Assembly (NCBI RefSeq): GCF_030463535.1
Contig: NC_132883.1
Coordinates: 35,523,241-35,587,240 of the forward strand
DNA from: Salminus brasiliensis
Lineage: Eukaryota > Chordata > Actinopteri > Characiformes > Bryconidae
DNA: 64,000 nucleotides
Direction: 5' to 3'
Shown here: piece after piece, positions 41,551 to 54,300 of the stretch
Layout: the number at the start of each line of letters is the position of its first letter
How positions within the stretch are numbered: position 1 is the first letter of the stretch
Made by a program: the position numbers and the translations under genes
The notes under the pieces: generated by a model
What the model was told of the DNA's origin: nothing
The model's input: only the letters and a program-made list of their open reading frames with translations
The model's database searches: none

Positions 41551-43640
41551 CAGATCTCCCTGCAAATACTCTAATCAGAACATGCTGAAGAAGCGTGGTC
41601 TTAGTGTTGTGCTGTCTCTCAGTGGTGGTAGCCACCTGAGTCAGCTGCAGTGTTGAGGCTCCATCACACCAACAGAGATAGAAAAGTAAAAGAAAGAAAT
41701 GTGGGGTTAGATGGACTATACTGGACTTTTTTATCTACACAGGATTCTCTAATACCAAAAATAAACTTACAGAAATTAATCATTTACTTACAGGAGGATG
41801 TGGTGAAGGCCAGTCAGTCCAGCAGAGTCGGACTGAACTGACTGACTGAGGCTCCATAATGCAGACACACATCATACAGAGGAAGGAAACAGAAATGTGG
41901 ATTTAGATGGACTGTATTTGGCCTTTTAATTTACAAACAGTTCTTTAATACTGACAATATACAGAAATGGACCATTTACTTACAGGAAGGTGGGGTGGAG
42001 GCCAGTTCGTCCAGGAAAGCTGATGCACTAGTGGTGGTCCCAAAATCTTCCTGAAGCCTGGATCAGTGTCAGCTGCAGTCCTGAGGCTCCATCACACCGA
42101 TGTACAGAGATAGAAAAGTAAAATAAAAAATTGTGGGGTCAGGTGGACTGTATTTAACCTTCTCTTCTAAACAGAGTGCTCTAATACCAAAAATGAACTT
42201 ACAGAAATGAATCAGTTACTTACAGGAGGATGTGGTGAAGGCCAGTCAGTCTAGCAGAGTCGGATTGAACTGACTGACTGAGGCTCCATAATGCAGACAC
42301 ACATCATACAGAGGAAGGAAACAGAAATGTGGGGTTAGATGGACTGTATTTGATCTTCTCATGTACACAGAGTTCTCTAATACTGACAATAAACAGATAC
42401 TGAAATTAATCGTTTACTTACAAGAGGGTGTGGTGGAGGCCAGTCAGTCCAGCAGAGTCGATGCACTACTGGACTGACTGGATTGAGCTAATCGATGTGG
42501 AATAAAATGGAGATCACAGCTGCCTGTCCTAGAACTCCAATATGGAGGCTCCATCAGAGAGAAAAGGGAAAAACAGAAATGTGGGGTTAGACGTACTGTG
42601 TTTGGCCTTTTACTTTACAAACAGTTCTTTAATACTGACAATAGACAGAAATAGGACTATTTACTTACGGGAAGGTGGGGTGGAGGCCAGTTCGTCCAGT
42701 AAAGCCGATGCACTACTGGACTGACTGGCCTCAGCTAACAGGTGGTGGAATAAGTGGTGGTCCCAAAACCTTCCTCTAGCCTGGATCAGTGTCAACTGCA
42801 GTCCTGAGGCTCCATCACACCGATGTACAGAGATAGAAAAGTAAAAGACAGAAATGTGGGGTTAGATGGACTGTATTTAACCTTTTAATCTACACAGAAT
42901 TCTCTAATACCAAAAATAAACTTACAGAAACTGTTTATTTACTTACGGGAGGGATTGGTGGAGGCCAGTCAGTCCAGCAGAGTCAGACTGAACTGACTGA
43001 TTGAGGCTCCATAAAGCAGACAAACATCATAAAGAGGAGGGAAACAGAGATATAGGGTTAGATGGGCTGTAATAGATCGCATAATTTAGACACAGTTCTT
43101 TAATACTGACAATAAACAGATACTACAATGGATTGTCTACTTACGGGTGGGTGGGGTGGAGGCCAGTCAGTCCAGCAGAGTCGATGCACTGCTGGACTGA
43201 CTGGTTTGAGCTAATCGATGTGGAATAAAATGGACATCACAGCTGCCTGTCCTAGAACTCCAGTATGGAGGCTCCATCAGAGAGAAAAGGGAAAAACAGA
43301 AATGTGGGGTCAGACGTACTGTATTTGGCCTTTTACTCTACAAACAGTTCTTTAATACTGACAATAAACAGAAATGGACTTTTTACTTACGGGAAGGTGG
43401 GGTGGAGGCCAGTTCGTCCAGTAAAGCCGATGCACTACTGGACTGACTGGCCTCAATTAACAGGTGGTGGAATAAGTGGTGGTCCCAAAACCTTCCTCTA
43501 GCCTGGACCAGTGTCAGCTGCAGTGTTGAGGCACCATCACACTGAATGTACAGAGAGAAAAGGAAAAGATAGAAATGTGGGGTTAGATGGACTGTATCTA
43601 CACAGAGGTCTCTAATACTGACAATAAACAGATACTGAAA
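41551..43640 (-). repeat. Tandem module repeat (block 3)
   Basis: About eight modules of the same family and orientation, with the 0.72 kb higher-order period (for example 42542 to 43265). It is not next to a gene stop codon; a DIRS relic lies beyond it. Confidence 0.7.
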
Positions 43641-44840
43641 TAAAAACCGTGAAGAGTGACCATGTGAGACTGTAAGCTTTGCGAGTGGACGGGGCTAAGC
43701 CTTTTGTCATGTAACTTTTTGCAGAGTCTAATAGTGAGTACTATAGTACTATAGTGAGCTCTATAATTCAGGATTAAAAGAGAGGTTGGCTGATATGGAG
43801 TTGGATCTTGATGTGCTGAAGGTTCGAGACGCCTGAAATCCTGCAACCCCAAACGGGAAAGACCATCAGCGACAGAATTGCATTGTCCCGGAATATGTTC
43901 AGCAGTTAATATGAAATAATGAATAACCGATTGCCAAGTTAAACGCCTCAGTCATAATTTAAGTGCACAAGGATTGTCCTCTATTAATAATCGAGACAAC
44001 AGCTTCATTGTCCCAAAATAATTGAATCCGTCTCCAGCTTTCACCCCAGAGGACACTAGCCACAACTACGGGATACAACTCGTGAAGCGGCGAGGATACA
44101 GATCCAATGGTGAGTTGACTGAACTCAGACGGCCATTTCTCAGCAAACCATTGACGAGAAAAAACTTCAATAGGGGCTGGAGCCGAGACAGCTTATTGAC
44201 AGGCAGAGACGCCATCATGAGGCCCGAATCCAACAGGACGCCCAAAAATTCCAGAGAAGTGGAACACACGAAACACTCCAACCAAAACATCCAATGCAGA
44301 GCCTCGGGAAGACAGGAAATCAAGCAACAGAAAATCGTCCAAAAGATGCAAAACAAATGTCAGCTTTACAGCAAAACAGAACCGAGAAGAGTACTTAACA
44401 CCGGCTCAAAAGGTCTTTGAAGGAAGAACTTTGCTGTGTCTTGCGGGACGAAGGCGCTGAGGGCACATAGACTTGGGGAGGGGTTGTTAAAATGATTACA
44501 CAGAGGAATACCCCTGTAGGAAAGGTACGCCACCTGTCCAGAGAAGTGCTTACAGATTCAGCACCAGGGAGAGCGCCCGGGACAACACCAAGGCAAACCG
44601 TGGGGCAAAGGGCAGGCACCTGGCTGTGAGACCCACACATGGAACAAGAAATGGCGGACCAACAGCTCCGTGTCCACAACAGACCGATCCAGATGATTTA
44701 AACGAGTTAAACGACGAGTTAAACAGTGCAAAAAAGACGCTGACTTTGCGGAAAACGACGTTTGATACTCATAACCTTGATCTCAACCGGGAGCAAACCA
44801 CCGCAGCGGCGGGAGGGACAAAAGCCAATGCTGCTGATGC
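43641..44840 (-). mobile_element. DIRS-type relic: gag, RT palm and RNase H
   Basis: The most complete fragment. Minus strand order: gag at 44679-44395, RT palm at 44356-44066 (SLEFLGVLLDSGLMMASLPV), RNase H block DNEAVVSIINRGQSLC at about 44015-43966, and RNase H end at 43940-43600 (LSRFGLQDFRRLEPSAHQD, in a shifted frame). Frames are broken and there is no tyrosine recombinase gene. Confidence 0.75.
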
Positions 44841-47382
44841 TGCATTGGAGTCTCTTGATAGAACTTTCACTAGAGCTTTCATTTCTCTAATACTGACAGA
44901 TGGTGGAATACAATAGACATCATTACTGGAAGGGTTTCCCTAATGTGTGAGATCATATGGTGAATGGAAATCCATGCAAATACTCTAATCAGAACATGCT
45001 GAAGAAGCGTGGACTTAGTGTTCTGCTGTCTCTCAGTGGTGGTAGCCACCTGAGTCAGCTGCAGTGTTGAGGCTCCATCATACCAACAGACAGAGATAGA
45101 AAAGTAAAAGAAAGAAATGTGGGGTTAGATGGACTATATTGGACCTTCTTATCTACACAGAATTCTCTAATACCAAAAATAAACTTACAGAAATGAATAA
45201 TAATTTAATAAATTAACAGGAGAGTGTGGTGAAGGCCAGTGAGTCTACCAGAGTCGGATTGAACTGACTGAGGCTCCATAACGCACACACATCATACATA
45301 AGAGGGAAAAAATGTGGGGTTAGATTGACTGTATTAGGTCTTCTCATATACACAGAGTTCTCTAATACTGAGAAAACACAGATACTAAAATTAATCGTTT
45401 ACTTACAAGAGGGTGTGGTGGAGGCCAGTCAGTCCAGCAGAGTCGATGCACTGCTGGACTGACTGGATTAAGCTAGTCGATGTGGAAATGGACATCACAG
45501 CTGCCTGTCCTAGAACTCCAGTATGGAGGCTCCATCAGAGAGAAAAGGGAAAAACAGAAATGTGGGGTTAGACGTACTGTATTTCGCCTTTTACTCTACA
45601 AACAGTTCTTTAATACTGACAATAAACAGATACAGAAATGGACCATTTACTAACAAGAAGGCGGGGTGGAGGCCAGGTCGTCCAGTAAAGCCGATGCACT
45701 ACTGGACTGACTGGCCTCAGTTAACAGCTGGTGGAATAAGTGGTGGTTCCTAAACCTTCCTGTAGCCTGGATCAGTGTCAGCTGCAGTCCTGAGGCTCCA
45801 TCACACCGATGTACAGAGATAGAAAAGTAAAATAAAAAATTGTGGGGTCAGGTGGACTGTATTTAACCTTCTCTTCTAAACAGAGTGCTCTAATACCAAA
45901 AATGAACTTACAGAAATGAATCAGTTACTTACAGGAGGATGTGGTGAAGGCCAGTCAGTCTAGCAGAGTCGGATTGAACTGACTGACTGAGGCTCTATAA
46001 TGCAGACACACATCATACAGAGGAAGGAAACAGAAATGTGGGGTTAGATGGACTGTATTTGATCTTCTCATGTACACAGAGTTCTCTAATACTGACAATA
46101 AACAGATACTGAAATTAATCGTTTACTTACAAGAGGGTGTGGTGAAAGCCAGTCAGTCCAGCAGAGTCGATGCACTGCTGGACTGACTGGTTTGAGCTAA
46201 TCGATGTGGAATAAAATGGACATCACAGCTGCCTGTCCCAGAACTCCAGTAAGGAGGCTCCATCAGAGAGAAAAGCGAAAAACAGAAATGTGGGGTCAGA
46301 CGTACTGTATTTGGCCTTTTACTCTACAAACAGTTCTTTAATACTGACAATAAACAGAAATGGACTTTTTACTTACGGGAAGGTGGAGTGGAGGCCAGTT
46401 CGTCCAGTAAAGCCGATGCGCTACTGGACTGACTGGCCTCAATTAACAGGTGGTGAAATAAGTGGTGGTCCGAAAACCTTCCTGTAGCCTGGATCAGTGT
46501 CAACTGCAGTCCTGAGGCTCCATCACACCGATGTAGAGATAGAAAAGTAAAAGACAGAAATGTGGGGTTAGATGGACTGTATTTAACCTTTTGATCTACA
46601 CAGAATTCTCTAATACCAAAAATAAACTTACAGAAACTGTTTATTTACTTACGGGAGGGATTGGTGGAGGCCAGTCAGTCCAGCAGAGTCAGACTGAACT
46701 GACTTATTGAGGCTCCATAAAGCAGACACACATCATAAAGAGGAGGGAAACAGAGATATAGGGTTAGATGGGCTGTAATAGATCGCATAATTTAGACACA
46801 GTTCTTTAATACTGACAATAAACAGATACTACAATGGATTGTTTACTTACGGGTGGGTGGGGTGGAGGCCAGTCAGTCCAGCAGAGTCAATGCACTACTG
46901 GACTTACTGGCCTGAGCTAACAGATGATGGAATAAGTGGTGATTCCAAAACCTTCCTGTAATCTTGACCAGAGTCATCTGCAGTGTTGAGGCTCCATCAC
47001 ACCGATGTACAGAGACAGAAAATTAAAAGAAAAAAATGTGGGGTTAGATGTACTGTATTTGACCTTCTCATCTACACAGAGTTCTCTAATGCTGACGATA
47101 AACAGATAAAGAAATTAACCGTTTACTTACGGGAGGGTGTTGTGAAGGCCATTCATTCCTGGACTGACTGATTGAGGCTCCATAACGCAGACGCACGTCA
47201 TATAGAGAAAGGAAACAGAAAAGTGGGGTCAGAGGGACTGAAATTAACAGTCTACAGACACAGACATCTAATCCTGACAAATAAATAGAACAAATATACA
47301 TGGAAATGAATTAAATAAATGACTCACAGTATTGTTTGGGGGGATGTGCTGGACCCCAGTCAGTCTAGTAGAGTCAGGGCAC
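44841..47382 (-). repeat. Tandem module repeat (block 4)
   Basis: Downstream of gene copy 3. Nearly identical to block 1, including the order of modules and most donor motifs. Confidence 0.7.
47328..47382 (-). other. Candidate mini-exon, 55 nt
   Basis: Same sequence, borders and open frame as at 8418-8472. Confidence 0.5.
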
Positions 47383-47774
47383 CTGCAAAGAAACAGAAAA
47401 AGAGTGGAGAGGCACTGCAAAAGTTTTAAAACACAAAATGGACAAATTCAACTACAAATAACACTGAATTACAGAAAATTAATAGAAAAGATCCTCACCT
47501 TATTTAATAAAAGCACAAACACAACCTATATTACAACATACTAGAGAATTTATTAATTAATAAATATACTTATATTAATTAAACATTAATAATAAACATA
47601 CAAAAAAATCCTCAGATATTTTAAAATTAATATATTAAAACTATATTAAATAGGGGGAAGTCTTAGAGTGGGGGTTAAATGAGCTGTAAATGAATTTGAA
47701 ATAATTAATAGAAGTATAATAGAATTAATAGGGAAGGTAGGGAGGGGTTAAAGAAAATAAAAGAAAATGATGAC
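47383..47774. other. 3' flank of gene copy 3, AT-rich
   Basis: No gene is seen. Minus-strand AATAAA at 47549-47554. Confidence 0.4.
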
Positions 47775-50764
47775 TTATTCCAAAGCCTCCAGGCTGTCCA
47801 GGAGCTGGTTGACGTGGCTCCCGACCAACTCCCACACGGCTGCGGCCACAGATACAGGGTCCTCGTACACAGACTCCTCCAGAGCAAAGATGGCCCCCAG
47901 GAAGCGCATCAGTGCGTTCTGAAAGCAATCAGAAGAAGAGGCTGTTGTCAAAGGAGGCCAACAAAACCCTTACATCTACACCATGTCTGCTCTGAATGTC
48001 TGGAGGAGAAGCTGTGAGGTTCTCTCTTCTGTTTTGTGAAGGATTCTGAGGGTTACCTGGACCAGGAGCTGGTACTGCTGAGCCCCGGCACTGCTCTGCT
48101 CGCTGGTAGCAGAGAAAGAGGATATCACGGCCATGAGATGATCCAGAAATCCCCCAGCCGTCTGCAACAGTGTGAGAAGTGGTACAGATGTGAGAAAGGC
48201 TGCTTAGTTCTGTGTAGGCTCTAATATCTAGAACACAACACACGCAAGAACTGAAAACGTCTCTTACCGGACAGATCGGAGGTCTCCCTCCAGCCTGAAG
48301 ACCAAGGATCACCACCTCATAGACGATGTCTATGAAGTTGAAGTGCTGAATCTGAGAGTAGGAGGAAACACCAGGGTCAGAAGAACCATCCATTTTTCTA
48401 CGAGGTACAAAGGTTTTCACTCAAGCCTGGTTAATGAAACTCACCCCAATCTGCGCCAGCTCCTCTTCAATTCCTTGACGGCAAGAGGGATCCTGAGCCA
48501 ACGCAAGCAGTCGGTCGTACGCCAGCAGGAAGACGACCAGATTCTGCAGGATGAACAGAGAGATGTTTAAAATCACATTCATTCATTTTCATCACAGTGT
48601 TTTAAGTATTTCAGGGGTTTTAGATCGTGGTCATGTGGTTACCCTGTCGTTGAGATCGGCCAGGTCACTGAGAACTGCCTTGCCGGCCTCACAGACGTAC
48701 TCTCTGCGCTCCGCGTCGCTCAGCAGGAACTACAGGAATGAAGAACGGGATGTTAGAGAAGGAAGAACACAAGACACAACTGAAGACCTTGAGATGTGAA
48801 AAAGTACTTTCATGGGTTGCCACTTACAGTGAAGGCCAGACGCAGGGCATTCAGCTTCAGGGGGAAGTTCCTGATCCCCTGAATGGTTGAGAAGGCGCTG
48901 TGGAAAAGGAGGAAATCTCCCATTTCAGAATCAACACAAACACCTCAATTCTGTTTACAGTGTACAGAACTTAAGCGGCCGTGACACTTACTGCAAAGCG
49001 GGCACCTCCCTCGCTGCAGCGCTGCCTCCAGTCGCCTGTAAGACCAAATATTCCACTTTATTTAATGCTGAACAGAATTGGAAACGGTACGACGACGTCT
49101 CATAACACTAGTGTGATTAGTTTTACCTCAGGAGCTGGTCCGGGCTGAGGCCAGTCAGAAGCGCTGGACTCCTGCTGAGGCTCTGGCTGGCAGGTGGTGT
49201 CCTCAGGCCATGAGTTGGCAAAGGAGGTCCACCCGTCATCGCCGATGACCAGGTCCTGATACGTGTGGAGCACCTGTAAAACAAACAACACACACTCTAT
49301 ACATCACATCTCACGCTGGGGAGAAGTGTAGCGTGTTGGCTTTCTGAGGTACGTTCTACAAGAACATGCAGATCAGTTCTGACTAGAACGTGCTAAAGTT
49401 ACCTGAACGCCTCCAGATGTTTTGGGGGTGGAGCGCTTGGTGAAGCGGCCGGACGCTACACGGTGCAGGTGACCTTCGATGCGCTACAAAGACACAAGGC
49501 ATTACCATGTGAGTCAAAGGCCATGAGGAAGCTAGACTTAGGAGAACGTGGCTGAGACGTCTTACCTCAGCAAAGGTCACCTGTGCTGCCGATGCGAACC
49601 AGATGGGGGCCTGTAAGAGAGAGGTTAGAGGGTTCATATGAATCACGTGAAGAATAATTAATTACATATAAAAATAATAGAGTAACAGAAACAACTGGAA
49701 GTGGAAGAGTTTATCTACCTCCTCAGAAGGTAGAAGAAGGTTGAAGAAGTCGTTGGTGAGGATCCACCACGACTGGGTCACGTCCCCCCGCATCAGGAGC
49801 ACGTGGTGTCGGCGCACACAGATCTTCTGCAGAATAAAAAAACACACGCAAGTAAGACGCAAAGCTCCAGATACGAGTAACTATACCAAAGGAGTCCATA
49901 CCTGCTGGTGTGGGTTGAGCCACAGTCTGTAGGAGAAGTGCTAACTCTACCACATAGGAACCATACAGACACGAGTAACCGTACTAAATGAGGGTTCTTC
50001 CCCACAGGAGGAAGTGCATACCTGGTTGTCCCGGATGTACCACCGCCGGTAGGAGAACCTAAGGGTCCAGATGGAACTGAGCACATCCTTGGGGCAATGA
50101 TCCAGGATCAGCTGCTCCAGAAAGCGCCTGGGACACTGCAATGAGACACGGCAGAAAGACTGCAATGATCTGCATCCTATTAAATCATCTCTGCAGTATA
50201 AAGTATCTAGAACCTCCCAAATTCCAGTTAAAGCAACTGCATCATTTCTCTTACCCGGTACGGAATCACAGATCCAAACGGAGGGCTGAGGGTAAGCTGT
50301 CCGTCCTCCGCAGTGATGACCAGATGAATCGCTGGGTCTGAAAAAGAGAAACAGTGAAGACACCCCTCCTATCTTGAATACAGGACAGTGTGAGTCACAT
50401 CCTCCATCTTGTAAACCTAGCTAACCTAGCTAAGTACCCTAGCTAACTTAGCTAGCTAGCTTCAGACAGACCTCTGTTTCGCTGCTTAGCTTCTCCAACA
50501 CTCAAATACACAAACACAGCTAGTGAGCACATTTTTACATGAGTCTATCTTTCGGCTTTAACGCTTTAAAGAGCTCTAGCTACCTTCTGCTGCGGTCTGG
50601 ACAGCGGCATCGGCGGTCCTCGGTGTCCGCTGTCGATCTCGGGACCTGCGGGCAGAGAGGACATAATAAGCTCCGGCAGTGGCAGCTGCGACCCCAGCTG
50701 CGAACAGGAGGGGGCGCAAACGGAGCTCCACCGCCGGGGGGCGAAGAGCGAAGACGCCGCGCAT
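47775..50764 (-). CDS. Mitoguardin (MIGA)-like protein, copy 3, 15 exons
   Basis: Exons in transcription order: 50584-50764, 50255-50337, 50022-50135, 49902-49940, 49719-49826, 49566-49610, 49403-49483, 49127-49273, 48992-49035, 48828-48897, 48643-48729, 48445-48543, 48268-48351, 48057-48161, 47775-47918. The frame is open throughout and exon lengths equal those of copy 1. Exon 4 uses GTATGG as donor instead of GTGAGG. Substitutions from copy 1 are few (Val to Ala in exon 1, RTADAAVQ). Upstream of the ATG the frame stays open through the minisatellite to a Met at 51274, so a Pro/Ser-rich N-terminal extension is possible here, but it is not possible in copy 1. Confidence 0.68.
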
Positions 50765-50791
50765 CGTGGAAACAGCTGAAGTCGCTCTTCT

Positions 50792-51058
50792 AGAAGGAGG
50801 TGGAGGGTCCTCGTTGAAGGAGATGGAGGGTCCTCGTTGAAGGAGGTGGAGGGTCCTCGTCGAAGGAGGTGGAGGGGTCCTCGTTAAAGGAGGTGGAGGG
50901 GTCCTCGTTGAAGCAGGTGGAGGGGTCCTCGTTAAAGGAGGTGGAGGGGTCCTCGTTGAAGCAGGTGGAGGGGTCCTCGTCGAAGGAGGTGGAGGGTCCT
51001 CGTCGAAGCAGGTGGAGGGTCCTCGTTGAAGCAGGTGGAGGGGTCCTCGTCGAAGTTG
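50792..51058. repeat. 24-bp minisatellite at 5' end of gene copy 3
   Basis: Eleven units; one 23-bp unit (gttgaaggagatggagggtcc) more than copy 1. Confidence 0.85.
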
Positions 51059-51282
51059 TTGAGGTGGTTCTAGAGGAAGAAGAAGGAGTGGAGCTCGTCC
51101 AAAATGCAGCTGTTGTAGAGATGTAGTTGCTGCAGAAGAAGCAGGAGTTGGTCTCGTCGAAAAAGCTGAAAAGTTCTCAGAGGAGCAGAAAGAGCAGCTG
51201 AGCGCTGTGGGGGTCGGTAAACGACTGAGGCTCAACGTTCGTTCTACCGTTCTAGATTGTGACCTGGGTTCCACCTACGTTC
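51059..51282. other. Upstream region of gene copy 3
   Basis: Same sequence as 12129-12350, including the start-less plus-strand open frame. Confidence 0.3.
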
Positions 51283-53199
51283 TCTTACAGTTTAAAGGGA
51301 AACATGTTCAGTGTCTCCATGGCGACAGAGAGCGAAAATAACAGGGTTATCTAGAAAGGAGTTCAGGGACTAGTGAGGTTCTCCATTTACACTGAGGACT
51401 GAGTTCCCCACCCTCAGGTTCTGCACACAGTAGCGCTAAGAACCACGTTTGTCCCCCAGAAGTAGCTAGAAGTACCTCTATATCTGTTCTAGACATTGTT
51501 CTAGACTCTGAACACACAAAATCCACCTAGATATAAAGTTACCATTTGATCATGATCTCCAGAAGCTTTACAATCAGCCATAACATTAAAACCACTGAAA
51601 TCAATAACGTTGATCATCTGCTTTTACAGTGGCGCCTTTCAAAAGGTTCAACAATGGACTAAAGTATTGGGACACCTGCTCGTTCAGCGTTAATTTCTGA
51701 AATCTAGGGTATTAAAATAGGTTTTCCTGCTTCTGTTGGAGTAACTGTCTTTTTCTACTAGATGTTGAAAATTGCTTTGAGGATTTGATTGCATTCAGCG
51801 ATAAGAGTCACTGTTAGTGAGGGCAGGATGTTGGAGCATCACCAGCCCACAGTGTTGTACTCGTCTTCAGATCCTGCTGTTCTGATAGAATAAAAAAGTC
51901 ACAGAAAAAACTTTACTTTTATTCAAATTTATGCAAATGATGGTGTTTTTTATGTTTAAAAATCACAATATATCACCTTGCTCACAGTATCACATTATAT
52001 CACAGTATATTGGACCGTAACCCCTGTGTGATGAGGAACATCCTGGTACATCCAGCCTCTATCAGACATCTATCCTCTATTAAAAGGCTTCTGTATCTGT
52101 TATCAGTTCACATTATGTGTCCTTTATCTTCATTCATAATGTTCATCACTGTTAGCTTTTAGCCTCGCCCCCGCTCGCTTCCTCAGGTTTGTCTTCCTCA
52201 AGTCTCACCAGTGAAAACATAAGCTGCTGTTTCCTGTTGATTGGTGATCAGCTCCAGTTATATAAATATATATAAATATAGAAACTGTGTGTTTTTGAAT
52301 TTGTATTATTTTGTGAGCTTTTGCACAGAAAAGTGGACTGGAGGTGCTTAAACTTAGCACAAAAAATAAGGACATTTATGTTTCATGACAGAGAAGATTT
52401 GGCAAATTTCTGGCAGAATTCCCATTTATAAAGGAAATGAACAGACTTTCCAACGGTATAAGATTTATTCCCAAGAAGCATTATTACACCAATCAAATAA
52501 CCTGCCAATCACACATTAACTTACTTTTTGTGGTGGTTTATATATATCTAAGAACCTTAAACTGTAAGTGAAAGTCAACCCAAATATATTTGATTAAGTT
52601 ATTTGAGAGAATAGAGAATTTCCTGTTTTCTATTAAAAAGTAAAAAATATACATAAAAAAGACTTTTTTTTACCCTGAACTAAACTCTCATTAAGAATGG
52701 ACCAATAGAAACACTCCAAAATGACCTGGATTAAAGTCTTATTACATTGGCTTCTATTGAAAGGTGAGGTGTTTTGTGGGACAGTGATGATACATGTATG
52801 TGTGGATTCGTGTAAATCCTAAAGGTGGTTTCAAAGCTGGTTTAATTTGAAACAAACTCTGTAAGGCAATTATAATGCAGTAGCGCCCCCGTGTGGAAAT
52901 ACTGGCTCAAGATTGTTCATGGGTCCTTTAATTTAATACCAGATCAATTCTGAATATTAATACATGCATTTCTTAAATAGCAATTATTTCAGTTGATTGT
53001 TTTATTGATGTGCAAGATGAACAACGATGACCATGTTTATTAGTTGCTTTTTAAATATTTATTTGGTGCAGCATCTGTTATCAACAATGATGACCCTTTT
53101 TTATATTATCATATTTAAATAAGAATATGAAACAATAAAGAAATGTGCTATTATTAAGTTTCCTAACTCTCTGTCATTACAGAGTTAACTTTGTGTGGT
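51283..53199. other. AT-rich intergenic region with DNA-transposon relics
   Basis: Second occurrence of 12351-14265, with the same Tc1-like and ggactaaagtattgggacac relics. No gene is seen. Confidence 0.55.
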
Positions 53200-53460
53200 G
53201 TGGTGGAGGCCAGTCTGTTCCTGCAGAGTTGATGCACTACTGGACTGACTGGCCTCAGCTAACAGATGGTGGAATACGATGGATGACATCACTGGAAGGT
53301 GTTCCCTAATGTGTGAGATCTAAACCTTCCTGTAGTCTGGACCAGTGTCAGCTGCAGTGTTGAGGCTCCATCACACCGAATGGACAGAGAGAAAAAGACA
53401 GAAATGTGGGGTTAGATGGACTGTATCTACACAGAGTTCTCTAATACTCACAATAAACAG
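53200..53460. repeat. Single module of the tandem repeat
   Basis: Counterpart of 14266-14520. Confidence 0.7.
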
Positions 53461-54300
53461 ATACTGAAATAAAAACCGTGAAGAGTGACCATGTGAGACT
53501 GTAAGCTTTGCGAGTGGACGGGGCTAAGCCTTTTGTCATGTAACTTTTTGCAGAGTCTAATAGTGAGTACTATAGTACTATAGTGAGCTCTATAATTCAG
53601 GATTAAAAGAGAGGTTGGCTGACATGGAGTTGGATCCTGATGTGCTGAAGGTTCGAGACGCCTGAAATCCTGCAACCCAAAACGGGAAAGACCATCAGCG
53701 ACAGAATTGCATTGTCCCGGAATATGTTCAGCAGTTAATATGAAATAATGAATAACCGATTGCCAAGTTTTGCCAAGAAAATCATACAAAAGATGCAAAA
53801 CAAATGTCAGCTTTACAGCAAAACAGAACCGAGAAGAGTACTTAACACCAGCTCAAAAGGTCTTTGAAGAAAGAACTTTGCTGTGTCTTGCGGGACGAAG
53901 GCACCGAGGGCACATAGACTTGGGGAGGGGTTGTTAAAATGATTACACAGAGGAATACCCCTGTAGGAAAGGTACGCCACCTGTCCAGAGAAGTGCTTAC
54001 AGATTCAGCACCAGGGAGAGCGCCCGGGACAACACCAAGGCAAACCTTGGGGCAGAGGGAAGGCACCTGGCTGTGAGACCCACACATGGAACAAGAAATG
54101 GCGGACCAACAGCTCCGTGTACACAACAGACCGATCCAGATGATTTAAACGAGTTAAACGACGAGTTAAACAGTGCGATAAAAGACGCTGACTTTGCGGA
54201 AAACGACTTATGATACTCATAACCCTGAATGATGTCAGATCTCACCTGGGAGCAAACCACCGCAGCGGCGGGAGGAACAAAAGGCAATGCTGATGATGCT
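53461..54300 (-). mobile_element. DIRS-type relic: gag joined to RNase H end
   Basis: Counterpart of 14521-15360 with the same internal deletion. Confidence 0.72.
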
